Shown piece after piece: positions 46,390 through 57,163 of a stretch of DNA of 64,000 nt; the first letter of the stretch is position 1; every line of letters starts with the position of its first letter. The stretch comes from Coenobita brevimanus (lineage: Eukaryota > Arthropoda > Malacostraca > Decapoda > Coenobitidae). Under the pieces are notes generated by a model. It saw only the letters and a program-made list of their open reading frames with translations, had not been told where the DNA came from and did no database searches. The stretch lies in NCBI GenBank assembly GCA_032717465.1, contig CM064632.1, positions 29,041,237 through 29,105,236 on the forward strand. The letters run 5' to 3'. The position numbers were made by a program, and so were the translations under genes.

Positions 46390-47370
46390 AATGCAAGTGG
46401 TAGTGGTTGTGGGTTGGCGATGACGGGGCCAGAGAGTGCTGTGATTGGTGGATCCGAAGCACCGAATCTTCTCAGTCACAGCCTTATATTTTCCATTTAT
46501 TTCTTCATTATCACACATTTCCACGGCAAATACACACATGGTAGGTTGTGTGTGTAATGCTGTTGTTGTTTGTGATATCATGAGTCTTTGTATAGCCACA
46601 TTATTGCAAAGGAATGTCAGAGTTTAAACAAGTTTGATTTCTTGCATCCCGCCACTTCTCTCTGCCTTAACGAGACAGCTGAGAGTCTAGGCTTCTCGCG
46701 TTTATTTTGTTTGTCTTATAATTCCAAAATTAATGTACATGTCATAGATTTTCTGTATCATTTTAGTGCTGCTAATGAATGAAACGTCGTATAACTTTTG
46801 TAAACGAAAATTACGTATAGAAACGCGCATTTGCTAACTCGCGTTTCGTCTCCGAGTCTTCCTCTCGTCATCTCCGAGCCCTCTCTCGCCACTTCAAACC
46901 GATCAACTCGCTTTTATCTAGTATTTACCATATATTTCCAAGATTGTTTCATAGGTCGTTTTTACTGTTGCGTTGTTAATAATACATTGATCCTTCGCAC
47001 ATATCTGCAATAAAATAGAATGTTGTACTGTTTAACTGTGGTGTGGTTACCCACGATTCCTATGCCCTCCCCTCCTCGCACTGTGTCACTCGAGTTGAAA
47101 CTGTGATGGCGTGTGTGAGTGTCTCTCTCTCTTCACAAAATGCAGCCTATTTTGGTCGGACATTACCCAGTTGGACTCCAATGGGTCTTACCAAGATTAT
47201 TATGCTAGTGCAGGTAACTACAGACATACGAGACTAAGGAATTATATATGGAGAAGTTAGGTGTGGGGATTACCTGTGCAGGCATTAAGCAATCCGGCCA
47301 TCTTGGGGTGAGTCTTGTGGAACATCTGACTTATTTACTGCGATGAGGTCTTTTTCATTTCGTTAATATA
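46390..47370. other. unannotated sequence
   Basis: No exon or repeat recognised. An AATAAAA word near 47011 has no gene upstream to go with it. Confidence 0.4.
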
Positions 47371-47374
47371 TCAT

Positions 47375-47484
47375 TAGACAATTTTATTATGTTCAGTAGA
47401 GGCTTTTCGAACTGTAGTTGAAAATAGCCTTCATTAACCTCTTCATTGCTAGGTGGCCCTCCTGAGCCCAGGAAAGTCATCTGG
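47375..47484. mobile_element. MITE family B, paired-end copy 3
   Basis: Left CATTAGACAATTTTATTATG and right GAAAGTCATCTGG are worn inverted ends. The interior AGGCTTTTCGAACTG and CCTTCATTAACCTCTTC match the copy at 21625. About 110 bp. Confidence 0.65.
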
Positions 47485-48125
47485 AAATAGCAATAACAAT
47501 GAAAAGTACGTCACTGTCGTGTTTGTTAGTCAGAATTATATGTACAATATCTATATATATATCTGCCTTTATTTTAAACTGTGTATACATACAAGCATAC
47601 ATACATACGTAGTATATGTGTATATACATGTGTGCATACCTGCATGTTTTCGTGCTTACATACATACGTATTAAATGAAGTAGCCTATCATAGCAACGGA
47701 AGAATGATAAAATGTGATAAAATGTGCATTTTTGGCGAATTTTGGTTATTTGAATTCTAAATGTGGTCATTAGATTTTGTTTTTCTCATATTCCTAACGT
47801 ATATACGGTATACGTGATTGACGTAGGCAGTGCTATGTCTGGTTCGTGAATATTATGGCGTTGTTTACATTAGCTTTGACACCTACGGAGCAGTGCATTT
47901 TTTCCTCCGCAGCGTCCTTCTCAGGTCATATTGTAGTACGGTATAAATAATTATTGAACGAAAATATATACTGATAGTGTGGTAACTGTTTGAAAATAAT
48001 TTGAGACTTAGTTCATTCGTGAATATCTAAGGATTCTCCGAAGTGGCAGACAACTGTTCCCGTAGTTTAGGCCCTTTGTGTAGGTCACTGCTGTAGCCTA
48101 CCCTTTAATTTAAGTATGTTATTTC
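47485..48125. other. unannotated sequence with TACA-rich patch
   Basis: ATACATAC-type words at about 47580-47670; otherwise anonymous. Confidence 0.4.
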
Positions 48126-48225
48126 ATACTACCCCAGACGATTTTATTCACTCTAAAGAGTGGCTTCTCGTCGTGTTAAGAATTAACCGTTTTCCCGTGA
48201 GTATGTCTCATTTTATGAGTCCTCT

Positions 48226-48755
48226 ACCGGTCAAACCGGTCGGGGACTATTGGTTTGCGCGGTTCTGTCAGTACGTCAGTACGTCCGTCAGTCTGTCCGC
48301 TATTTGGTGTCCGCTTTGTAACTTCTACATGCATAGACAGTGTTCGATATAACTTGACATAGTTGTTCCCCTTACCATGACGGTGTGTCGCGCGCAACAA
48401 CCAGCCATCTACTCCCAAGGTCAAAGTCACACTTGGGGCTGAAACAAGGTCGGATGTTGTCATACATAACAGCCATACCTACATTCGTGTCCGCTTTGTA
48501 ACTTCCACATGCATGGACAGAGTTTGATATAACTTCACACTATTGTTCCCCATACCATTACGGTGTGTCGCGCACAACAACCAGTCATCTACTCCCAAGG
48601 TCAGGGTCACACTTGGGGCTCAAACAAGGTCGGGTGCTGTCTTACTTGACAGCCGTACAGTCGTCAGCATAAATTCGCTGCAAGTCTACTCGTGTGGTGT
48701 GAGCCCTTTTGTCTGGCAACAGTGTAAGGGGACTAGTTGCCACATAGACTTTTAT
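48226..48755. mobile_element. HINE-like repeat, copy 3 (different family), two 180-bp core units
   Basis: Starts with the hairpin ACCGGTCAAACCGGT (48226-48240) and a GTCAGTACGTCAG patch. Two core units follow with a period of 180 bp, headed TGTCCGCTTTGTAACTTCYA at 48308 and 48488. Both contain ACGGTGTGTCGCGC and CATCTACTCCCAAGGTCA. The last 100 bp (about 48651-48750) recur in inverse orientation at 51098-51190. Confidence 0.7.
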
Positions 48756-49186
48756 ATACTTTAAAACGTGGTTCTAAGAAGTGGTATTAGTGACTGCCTA
48801 GAGTACAATATTCTGTATACCGTATTTGATTAGTATAAAAAAGTGCAAGAGCTGACAGAAGAGTGTTATGGAATGACGAATGAGCGTAATATTCCGGTAT
48901 TCCTCATTATAACCGTGTTTAAGCTCCCTTCCCCTCTCTCCCCATTACTCCTCCTGATGTCCCCCCTACCCCTCCCTCTCCCTCCTACCCCCACTCACTT
49001 TCTTGCCTCTCCACTGACTCCTCTTCTCACCCTGTCTACCTTCATTCGCTTATCCACGGCACTAACTCCACTGGCGCATCGCAATTCTCTCGACTGTTTA
49101 CTAAACCCAGTCTGCCCTATTGCCAGTTGCTCGGAGTACTTCCAACTATATCCACGGCTAATTATCAATATCCCTTCCTGTTCGGG

Positions 49187-49358
49187 GGGGGGGGGCGGTA
49201 GCACAGTGGTAGCGCGCTGGACTCGTAATCGGGGGATTGCGGGTTCGAGCCTCGCCCGGGCTGCCGTGCTGGGAGTGGTAGCTCGCTCCTGTAACCCTAG
49301 CGGGGCTATATAGTCCAATACAGGGCTTAGCTCGGGGGAACTCCATTTCTCCCATTTT
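49187..49358 (+). mobile_element. tRNA-derived SINE with target-site duplication
   Basis: A 172-bp unit flanked by identical 13-bp direct repeats CTTCCTGTTCGGG at 49174-49186 and 49359-49371. The head is tRNA-like: box A in GTAGCACAGTGGTAGCGCGC and box B in GCGGGTTCGAGCCTCGC, spaced as in a tRNA gene. The acceptor stem does not close and CCGGGCTGCC runs on into an unrelated tail, so it is not a functional tRNA gene. Pol III promoters of this kind drive SINE transcription, and mobilisation needs a partner LINE. Confidence 0.85.
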
Positions 49359-49559
49359 CTTCCTGTTCGGGTCCGATTCTCACCCTCCCCGTCTCCTTCC
49401 TAGTTCTTTTATTCCAGTTGTCTTTCTTTTCTCCACCCTTTGTCACTATCAGCAGCCAGGAGATATAGGAGCATTGAGGCCTCGTTCTTGTGATATATTC
49501 CCTACTGGTGTTTGTTTGAGTGAGCCTGGCAGTCGGTGGCTATTATTTCAGTAGGCGTA

Positions 49560-50040
49560 ATTAAAACATTTGTGCCCATTCCTCATACTTCTCGCCCTCT
49601 CTCTTCTCTAGGAAGATGTTCCCATTCTCCTCATACTGTTCACTAATTCATGAAGCAGTATCAGAACCAGTAATGTTTCGAACTTATGCATCATGTTTGG
49701 AGTAAGGAGTGAGAGAAAAGACTGGCATGGCAAGAATCTCACGAATGAAGGGAAACAAAAAAGTTACAGGAATTGACGAGAAATAGAGAAAAGTGCGATT
49801 AATTACGTAGGTTAGCGCGGTGAATAAAAAATAATGAGGTAGGCAGGGTAAGGATGGAGGGGAGTGGAGAAGAAGGAGAGCAGGGGGTGAGGTGTGGTGA
49901 GAGGTAGGCTGGGGAGGATCATCCGGTGGGGGAGTACGGGGGGGAGAGCGGACGTTTCATCATTCGACATTTTTCTGTCGTCTTTCGCACATTTTTTTCC
50001 TAATCAGATGTAAAGGTATTTCATTCTGGGCGATTCATAG
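49560..50040. other. unannotated sequence with G-rich patch
   Basis: G/A-rich from about 49850 to 49950; no gene or bounded repeat. Confidence 0.4.
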
Positions 50041-50045
50041 TACTA

Positions 50046-50103
50046 ATTCTTACAAACATATTTTTAAGGCGTATAAAAGCCTTAAAAATATGTTTGTAAG
50101 AAT
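50046..50103. repeat. perfect 25-bp inverted repeat at LINE 5' junction
   Basis: Arms 50046-50070 and 50079-50103 are exact reverse complements with an 8-bp spacer GTATAAAA. The right arm is the first sequence of the truncated RTE element (coding MFVR), so the left arm is an inverted duplicate of the element's own start. Confidence 0.95.
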
Positions 50104-51092
50104 GCATGAGGACACATTTTGTAAAGTGATGGTTGATGGTTGTCTGAGTGATTCGTTTGAAGTCAAGTCCGGAGTAATTCAAGGTGGTGTTCTATCGCCT
50201 TTACTATTTATATTGGTCATTGATTACATTATGAAACGCGTTGGAACAGAAACCGGTGCAGGTATACTTTGGGGAGAGAACAGGAAACTTTTGGATTTAG
50301 ATTATGCAGATGATATAGTTTTGATTTGTGATGGGCCAGAAGAGATGCAGAGAGTGTTGGACTGTTTGGTGAGTGAAGGTCGCAAGGTGGGTTTGGTTAT
50401 TAATTGTGGAAAAACTGAAATAATCAATATGAATATGGAAAATGCACAGGAATGTGTAATTGGAGGTATGGTTGTAAAGCAAGTTGATAGGTTTAAATAT
50501 TTAGGTACTTACTTAGCCAAGGATGGTTCTTTGAACTTTGAATTCGAGGAAAGGTTAAAGAAGGCTAATCAGGCAATGGGAATGCTTAAAAATATTTGGA
50601 ATAATAACAATTTCTCTGTGCATACAAAAATCAAACTTTATAAGGTAATGGTTAGGAGTATCTTAATTTATGGACACGAGTCTTGGTACAGCACAGTGAC
50701 TATGGAAAATAAATTCTTGGTGTTTGAAAATAAAGCACTTAGAAGAATATTAGGAGTTAAGTGGTGGGAAAGGATACCAAATAGTAGAATTAGAGAAATA
50801 ACGGGAGTGCAGCCGATCGATGAATATGTTAGATTCTCACGATGGAAGTGGCTAGGACATGTGTATAGGAGACAGGGAATAGTACGAGGTACACCAGGGT
50901 GGGTGGCACTTGGTAGGAGAGGTAGAGGAAGGCCAAAAGAGACGTGGGTGAGGACAATGAGACGGGAAGCTGGAGATGAGTGTTGGGGAGATCTTGAGGA
51001 GTTAGCACAAGATAGGATGTGGTGGTGTGAGTTCATCGAGGCCCTATGCATCCCCGAGGGTGCCACAGGAAATGATTGATTGATTGATTGAT
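50079..51092 (+). mobile_element. RTE-like LINE, strongly 5'-truncated
   Basis: Contains the last third of an RTE-type polyprotein and ends in a (TGAT)n tail at 51073-51092. It begins inside the reverse-transcriptase palm, at the inverted repeat described at 50046. Confidence 0.82.
50090..51079 (+). pseudogene. C-terminal part of an RTE-type reverse transcriptase
   Basis: 330 codons open to the stop that overlaps the TGAT tail. Motifs are VDGCLSDSFEVKSGV then QGGVLSP (31-37; family members have RQGC.LSP), catalytic DYADD (71-75), FKYLGTYL, the thumb, and the C-terminal RWKWLGHVYRR and GRGRPKETWVRTM blocks. The fingers and endonuclease are missing by 5' truncation, so it cannot be active. It differs from the RTE at 38.3 kb in wording (LDYADDI versus LLFADDT), so it is a separate family. 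The remaining frame is undamaged, suggesting a recent insertion. Confidence 0.85.
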
Positions 51093-51097
51093 AAAAG

Positions 51098-51190
51098 CCT
51101 CTGTGGCAACTAGTTCCCATACACTGGTGCCCGACAAAACGACCCACATCACACGAGCAGGCATGCAGCGAATTTGTGCTGATGACTGTA
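51098..51190 (-). repeat. second copy of the end of the 48.2-kb repeat
   Basis: TGTGGCAACTAGTTCCCATA, CATCACACGAGCAGGC and GCAGCGAATTTGTGCTGA match the reverse complement of about 48651-48750 at most positions. It directly follows the RTE tail. Confidence 0.8.
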
Positions 51191-51232
51191 CATATATATA
51201 GGTATCATACCAAGATTGTGTACACAGTACAC

Positions 51233-51335
51233 ATCTTGATTTGGTTCTCTATTGTATTTTGTTTTTCTCTTGGAGGGAACTGTAACTGCGGGCTCATGGC
51301 CTTTGGTTCCTTCTTCCTCGCATAAAAAAAAAAAA
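51233..51335 (+). mobile_element. 3'-end-only copy of the jockey-type LINE
   Basis: About 90 bp almost identical to the 3' untranslated region of the element at 34572-37800 (TCTATTGTATTTTGTTTTTC, GAGGGAACTGTAACTGCGGG), followed by a 12-A tail. It starts within the last codons of the ORF, so over 3 kb has been lost by 5' truncation. Confidence 0.88.
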
Positions 51336-51639
51336 TGCATGGTTATCATCCGGTAGGGGATTTTGTATTGCATTACAGTACTTCATTCACTTGTTCTTGC
51401 TAATTTCTGGCGATTTCATATAGTGTAAGAAGGACCTCCAGTCTGAAGATCTCTTATAAACGGTCGATGGAAAGTGGAATCTTAAGCGAGAAACCTCAGT
51501 TTTAAGTGTGCTTTGAGAGAGAGAGAGAGAGTGAATGGTGACAAGTGGTGCTGGTTATGGTGCATTATTATCACACGCCATTTTCAGACATTTTAAAAAG
51601 ATTTTAAACAACAAGGTTTCCATATCTCTTGACTATCCC

Positions 51640-51840
51640 TTCACCTACCCCGACTTTTTTTCTCGCCCCTCTCCATCTTCCTCCCTCATTTTTTACCTTC
51701 TCCCTCCCCTCTTCCTTTTCCCCCTCCTCACTTACGCTTTTCCTCTCTTGCCCCTTATGTCATTCCCCCCTTCTCACCCCTTTCTCTCCCTTGTCTCCTC
51801 CCTCCCTCTTTCCTTGCTTCTTTAACACTTACCCCTAACC
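51640..51840. repeat. pyrimidine-rich tract
   Basis: CTCCC- and TTTCC-rich; no gene. Confidence 0.75.
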
Positions 51841-52201
51841 TTTCCACCATTGCACACCACACTCCATGATATATCTCGACTTCGAGCCTAAATTCAGGCT
51901 CCTCTGAATAACACTTTCCTGAATATATCTCCTGCCGTTAGCTGTAAAAAAAATACTAGAGTGTCTTAAATGTAAGCTGGAACAATATAAATAACGTTTA
52001 GACCATGACAGGGTTAAAGGTTAAAATGTTGCATATGAAGTTGTCTATACCGCCCTCCCTCTCCACCCCCTGCTTCCTTCCCCCTTTGCACCCTTCCCTA
52101 CCCCTTGGTGTTTCTCCACACCACATTTCCTCCCTCGTGTGCAGAGCTAATGCAGGCTTTTTCCATCACCATGCCATCTCTCAATCCATCCAACACCTCG
52201 C

Positions 52202-52204
<3 letters not shown>

Positions 52205-52238
<34 letters not shown>
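52205..52238. repeat. (CT)n microsatellite
   Basis: CT tract of about 34 bp. Confidence 0.95.
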
Positions 52239-52242
<4 letters not shown>

Positions 52243-52518
52243 TCCCATCTATCTACCCATCTTTATAATCCTCTCTGATTGTTTATATGTACTGTACTCC
52301 TAGGGCATGAGTAAATTTTTTTTTTTTTATAGCTTCCTCACAGAACTAGTAATCATTCTAACCCAGATGAGCGTTTGGATATTTCGTCTTTTTGTTGGTT
52401 CGAATGTTTTCAAAGTTACCTGTCTTCTTACGTTAATATTGATACTATTAATTTTATTATTAACATTAAAACGGTAGATGGGGCAGCCCACCATCAACTC
52501 TGGAGGTAGTGGTGCTTC

Positions 52519-52818
52519 GGGTGACTACACCGAGTGACAAGTCAGACTGATCCCGTAAACTAGCAAGCCAGTTGCTACGTTGCGTAGTAACCATATAACC
52601 AGCTGCCGCTAAGTGGCTTAATGGGTTAAGGCGCTCCAACCTGGTTGAGTCTGCAAGGATATTTGTAGGTTACATCCTAAAGGTGGTTTCTTATAGTGCT
52701 ACTTAGGGACGAGTGAGGTTGGTCACCCTCATCTTGAATATTAGGGCTGAATAGCCTAGCCTGGGGTTCCTGCGCTCCTGGTGGAACATAAAAGAATTAG
52801 ATAATGAATGAATGAATG
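52519..52818 (+). mobile_element. SINE-like repeat family 2, diverged copy
   Basis: Matches 28310-28621 along its length: CACCGAGTGACAAG, GTAACCATATAACCAG, GGCGCTCCAACC, GAGTGAGGTTGGTCACCCTC, then a (GAAT)n tail instead of (GGAT)n. Confidence 0.7.
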
Positions 52819-52819
52819 G

Positions 52820-53205
52820 TTGTGATTTAGATAGGAATATAGTTGCTCTGAAATTATTCAGACCAATATAACCAAGACGAAGTATTCTAAAGCCTATTTC
52901 CTCCATGTGCTTACTAGTTTTGTGAGGAGCGTTTTACCTATGGTACCTTTTTTTTTTCCCTTAATAGGAAACGTTTTCTTGTTTTTCTTAGCACTTTTAT
53001 GCAAAATGGAGCATTGCTGGGTGCTAAGATATCATTAACCCCTTCACTAATTCAGATATACCGTCAAAAGTGTGAAAAAAAAAAAGTCTGAAGAGGTGCC
53101 AGTCAAAAGAGGTGTCGTAAAGGTGAGCACTGTTTACTCTGCAACAGCTCCAGATCTGGCCTGCTTTTGACTGTCAGCCTGTGTTTTATGTTGATATATT
53201 GCTTA
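52820..53205. other. unannotated sequence
   Basis: No gene recognised; T-run near 52948-52957 and A-run near 53077-53086. Confidence 0.4.
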
Positions 53206-53208
53206 CAG

Positions 53209-53247
53209 AAGGTGAAGAAGAAAAAGTTGACCCCACCATGTTGCCCG
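53209..53247 (+). CDS. possible 39-nt microexon (phase 1 in, phase 1 out)
   Basis: An acceptor (TTGATATATTGCTTACAG) and a donor (CCCG|GTAGGT) bracket 39 nt. Joined in phase 1, as the receptor exon would require, it adds 13 residues, reading E-GEEEKVDPTMLP before a Gly codon. This is purely inferential: the phase fits the exon at 32940-33069, but no homologous insert is known to me and small splice-like matches arise by chance. It could belong to another transcript or to none. Confidence 0.2.
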
Positions 53248-53481
53248 GTAGGTGTACCCTGCACTGCAGACAAGGGTGTACTGGATGTGTATATCTATGC
53301 ATCCATCTATCTCTGGTATCTGTTTGTCATCTATCTGTCTATCTGTCTTTTCCATCAACCTGCTTGCTTGCTGGCCTCATTAACATTCGCCATTAACGCC
53401 CACCTGACCCCAGACCTCCACAAAAGAACACGTTTCTAACCAAATCCCATTAACGCCATAAATAAGCCCTCGCTAGTCAGT

Positions 53482-53482
<1 letters not shown>

Positions 53483-53534
<52 letters not shown>
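53483..53534. repeat. (GA)n microsatellite
   Basis: GA tract of about 52 bp. Confidence 0.95.
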
Positions 53535-53539
<5 letters not shown>

Positions 53540-53559
53540 AGGGGAAGGGAGAGGGGAGA

Positions 53560-54585
53560 CATTAATATTCTGGGCCGACTCGCAGATCATCACAACACAT
53601 TCACCGCCAATTTCTGACACCCTTTCAACACGTCCCGTCGACTTCAGTGGCAACCCTCATGCTGACTGTGGCAAACACCACCGTTGCAAATTTTGGCACC
53701 GGGGACATTTTTAGGACTGTTATGTTTCAGAAATTTTACAAACTATTTTTAAACATCCCACGATATGTAAATGGCCAGAGAAAATAGTCGTTCAACATAT
53801 TATCGTTGTAATCATATTCATCCTAACAACCACATGTAGTCGTCATCATTTCAAACCTTTGCAAACTTTCATGTCAGGATTTTTTTTTTTTTTTTTTTTG
53901 GGGGGGGGCAAACTGTCATATCCATGTGTTTTCTCTGTTAGCTGCTAATGAGGTTCGTCGGAAAAAATGAGGTAAAAAGAAAAATTTAAAACTTTTTTAC
54001 TCCAAGCAGCGCAGGTCAATTTGTCTGCTTGCTGATTTAAGATTATACACATTAATATTCTTGTATATTATTTATTTTGTGTCGAAATTACCCCTTTCAG
54101 CAAGTGACGTAGTTTTATCATTTATTTTTTCTGCCAGACTTATTCAACGTGTGCTACTTTCATGATCATTCCAGTCTGATAAACCTTCTCTGTGCAGAGT
54201 AGATTCGTTTGGTTATAGAAAGAAAAATACAAATGTCAATAAGATGGAAACTACTAACATTCTTTGATTCTTGTGACTCCTCTCAGCTGAATAATATCAT
54301 CTGACGTTACCTGGAATGGGCTACAAGAGTTCTTCCGACCGTGAAAAGGTTAAATACTGGTAACAAGTCCCTGTGAATCCTGTATAGTAACTCTTACAAG
54401 AGTAAAATCGTTTGGCGTTTGCTTGAACAGTTGTTGCGATGAAGTAGTGATGTGTGTCGACAGTGTTAACTCTCCCTGCAGTTCCTGTCATCACCCTTTG
54501 CCATAAACATTTTTGGCCTAGGCTGGAAAATATATTACTCGATATTACAAGGATATAAATACCTAATGACAGAATTTTATCATCC
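53560..54585. other. unannotated sequence with MITE family B fragments
   Basis: Family B words in reverse sense at 54288-54350 (AGCTGAATAATATCATCTG, then GACCGTGAAAAGGTTAA) and 54400-54415 (AGTAAAATCGTTTGGCG). A T-run with G-run is at 53881-53908. No gene. Confidence 0.45.
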
Positions 54586-54652
54586 TCGTCGTCGTCGTTG
54601 TCGTAGTCGTCACTATCTGTCCGTCACTTTATATGTCTCATCATCATCATCA

Positions 54653-54709
<57 letters not shown>

Positions 54710-54732
54710 ATCATCATCATCATCATCATCCA
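54585..54732. repeat. (TCG)n/(TCA)n trinucleotide array
   Basis: About 20 consecutive TCG units flanked by TCA units. Unusually CpG-rich for a microsatellite in this AT-rich window. Confidence 0.95.
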
Positions 54733-54874
54733 TATCTGTCCACTTCCCATCTGAACCCTAAGGACATGGAAAGAAGGTACCCTACCACGGATGTTGGGGG
54801 GTTAGTATTATGGCGGACTACTGCTGGATGATTCATAGGGACGTACAAACGACTGGCCATTAAACAAAGTTTTG

Positions 54875-54878
<4 letters not shown>

Positions 54879-54914
<36 letters not shown>
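54879..54914. repeat. (GA)n microsatellite
   Basis: GA tract. Confidence 0.95.
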
Positions 54915-54917
<3 letters not shown>

Positions 54918-54919
54918 CC

Positions 54920-55390
54920 ATCGAAAAGGGTTAGGTGGTATTCCAACTTTAGACCAGTGGTTCTAAACCTTTTCGACCGTTATACTCCCATGTTCATCTC
55001 GAAGTCAACCTGATATTCCCTTTATGATATTGTTACTACCTCCTCTTTCAGTTTCCTGTAAAAAGAGAAACGAGAAAGAATATGAAGAAACAGCTGAAAT
55101 CTGTGGACTTTTGTTTTCAACAAAATAACATATACAAATCATTTTTATCTCCGTGTTGCCAGTGAGTGTTACTGTATTCGAAATTGATCAGTTTTTCCCA
55201 GGATGCGCCACTGGATACCCCCAAGAACCCATAGCGACACCCGGAATCACTTTAAGAACACCTGTCTTAGACCATCACGTATAGTCGATAATAAGAGAGG
55301 AAAAATAGGGCAGAAAGGGTCCAGTGGTGTCCAGAATGATCAGTATTGCCTGCGATGTCCCCAGAAGATTAATGTTTTCTTCTGAATGTG
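54920..55390. other. unannotated sequence
   Basis: No gene or repeat recognised. Confidence 0.4.
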
Positions 55391-55396
55391 CATGTA

Positions 55397-55606
55397 CAGT
55401 CGGCATCAAAAGTCCTGTCACCTGTCCTGCTTTTTGTCCATGAACTACGGAAAATGGTCTTCTGAATCCACTGCATGCAACACTGATGACAATGATCTGT
55501 GGCCAAAAAAGTTCATCAGTGTCGCCTGCTTCTCATTACCCACACTTATTTTCGGAATCCATAGAGAGAGAACTGGAGATGGCGACAGGGCTGTTGATGC
55601 CGACTG
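55397..55606. mobile_element. Tc1/mariner-like MITE, 210 bp
   Basis: Terminal inverted repeats of about 26 bp, 23 matching: CAGTCGGCATCAAAAGTCCT on the left and CAGTCGGCATCAACAGCCCT as the reverse complement of the right end. The CAGT start and a TA immediately to the left are typical of Tc1-like ends. A TA on the right is not present directly at the junction, so the duplication has decayed or the family assignment is wrong. No coding capacity. Confidence 0.75.
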
Positions 55607-55834
55607 AACAGTAATACTTATACCCAGCAGGTAATGTCGCAGCCAAGATAGGAATGGCGTCCTATCAAAGTAGGTTTACCAGCCAGGGGCATGATCATTG
55701 GGCTTTTTGTAAGTGTCCACGGTGTTAGACAATTTCGCGCTAAATGTGCATTGATTTTTTTTCCCCGCGGTATTATATAATCTTGTGCTAAATATACACC
55801 TGTATTTTTTGACATGGTGTTTAATTATTTTGTT

Positions 55835-55845
55835 AAATGTGCGCC

Positions 55846-55878
<33 letters not shown>

Positions 55879-55931
55879 ACGCGGTGTTTGATTATTTTGC
55901 GCTAAATGTGTATCAATAGTTTTTTTTTTTC
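55835..55931. repeat. diverged duplication with T-runs
   Basis: Three related blocks near 55730, 55850 and 55895 share GCGCTAAATGTG-type wording followed by long T-runs. Confidence 0.6.
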
Positions 55932-56204
55932 TTTTTACATAATCAACTGTACACGGCTGGAGAGAAATTGTCAAACCTAATCACGGTCGGTGCCATATCG
56001 TAACTGTAATTTGTATTTGCAGGAAGAACTAGGGACACGGGGAACCTCAGCACTTTTCTTTGTTTTGCTCTTACTGCAGAGAATATATATATCCCACGAT
56101 AATTTCCATCTCGAAGTAAGACATGCTTTTGCCTAGGAACACCAGGCGGCTGATTATAATTTTATTTACCATTTTTTTTTTTTTTTTACTTTTAATCCAT
56201 TACA

Positions 56205-56360
56205 ATCTAGGTTAGGTTGTTTCTTTTGCCATTTTCAGGTTAGGTTAGATTGTCAGTTGGGTTATTCTTTATAGGTTAGGTTTGTTTTGGTAATATGGGG
56301 TTAAGTTAGTTAAGTTAATCAGTTAATTTAGATTGGGTTAGGGTAGATTATTGTTGATGA
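56205..56360. repeat. degenerate interstitial TTAGG-like motifs
   Basis: GGTTAGGTTG, CAGGTTAGGTTAGATTG, TAGGTTAGGTTTG and GGGTTAGGGTAG occur within 150 bp. This is an enriched but degenerate arthropod-telomere-like patch. Confidence 0.6.
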
Positions 56361-56932
56361 GAGTAAAAAACAATTAGGAAGGATGATCATACTGAGAAAA
56401 TCAAACTTAGCACGAGGTAAAAAAAAAAAAAATTCTGGGACAAGGAAGGACGCCTCATTTTTTTTTTTTTTTTCCCAGCAATATCACATCTGAGTTACGA
56501 CAGGGGATCTTTCGTAAATATTTTTGAAAAGCCCACTTCTGTTCAATTCTGAATATGTCCTTATCCGTCTTTCTTGATCCGTCTGTCTTTATCAATGTCT
56601 TTATCAGTCTTTCAGTCAGTTTTTATCAGTCATTCTATATCAGTCTCTCTATCAGTGTGTGTTTATCAGTCTGTCACTCTTAGTCTGTCAGTCAGTGTCT
56701 TTATCAGTCTTTCCTTTGTCACCACTCTGTTAACACACTCAGGCTTCTATCACTCACCCAGCTGCCGATATCCCGTCTTAGTACCACTGTTGTCCCGTAA
56801 ATGAGGATTAACGGTACCATTATGAAGTCCGACTCCTGTGACCCATCCAGCCGAGAAAAGTCGTCTGACGTTTGCTGGAATAAAATGCAAGAGTTGTCTC
56901 GACCACGGGAGGGTTAACATCTTTTATCTTAT

Positions 56933-56934
<2 letters not shown>

Positions 56935-57009
<75 letters not shown>

Positions 57010-57019
57010 TCGACCGCGA

Positions 57020-57064
<45 letters not shown>

Positions 57065-57080
57065 TCACCGACCCCGGTGA

Positions 57081-57163
<83 letters not shown>

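Noticed and set aside
49187..49260. tRNA gene
   Set aside because: Box A and box B are present, but the acceptor stem does not pair and the sequence continues into a SINE tail bounded by target duplications.
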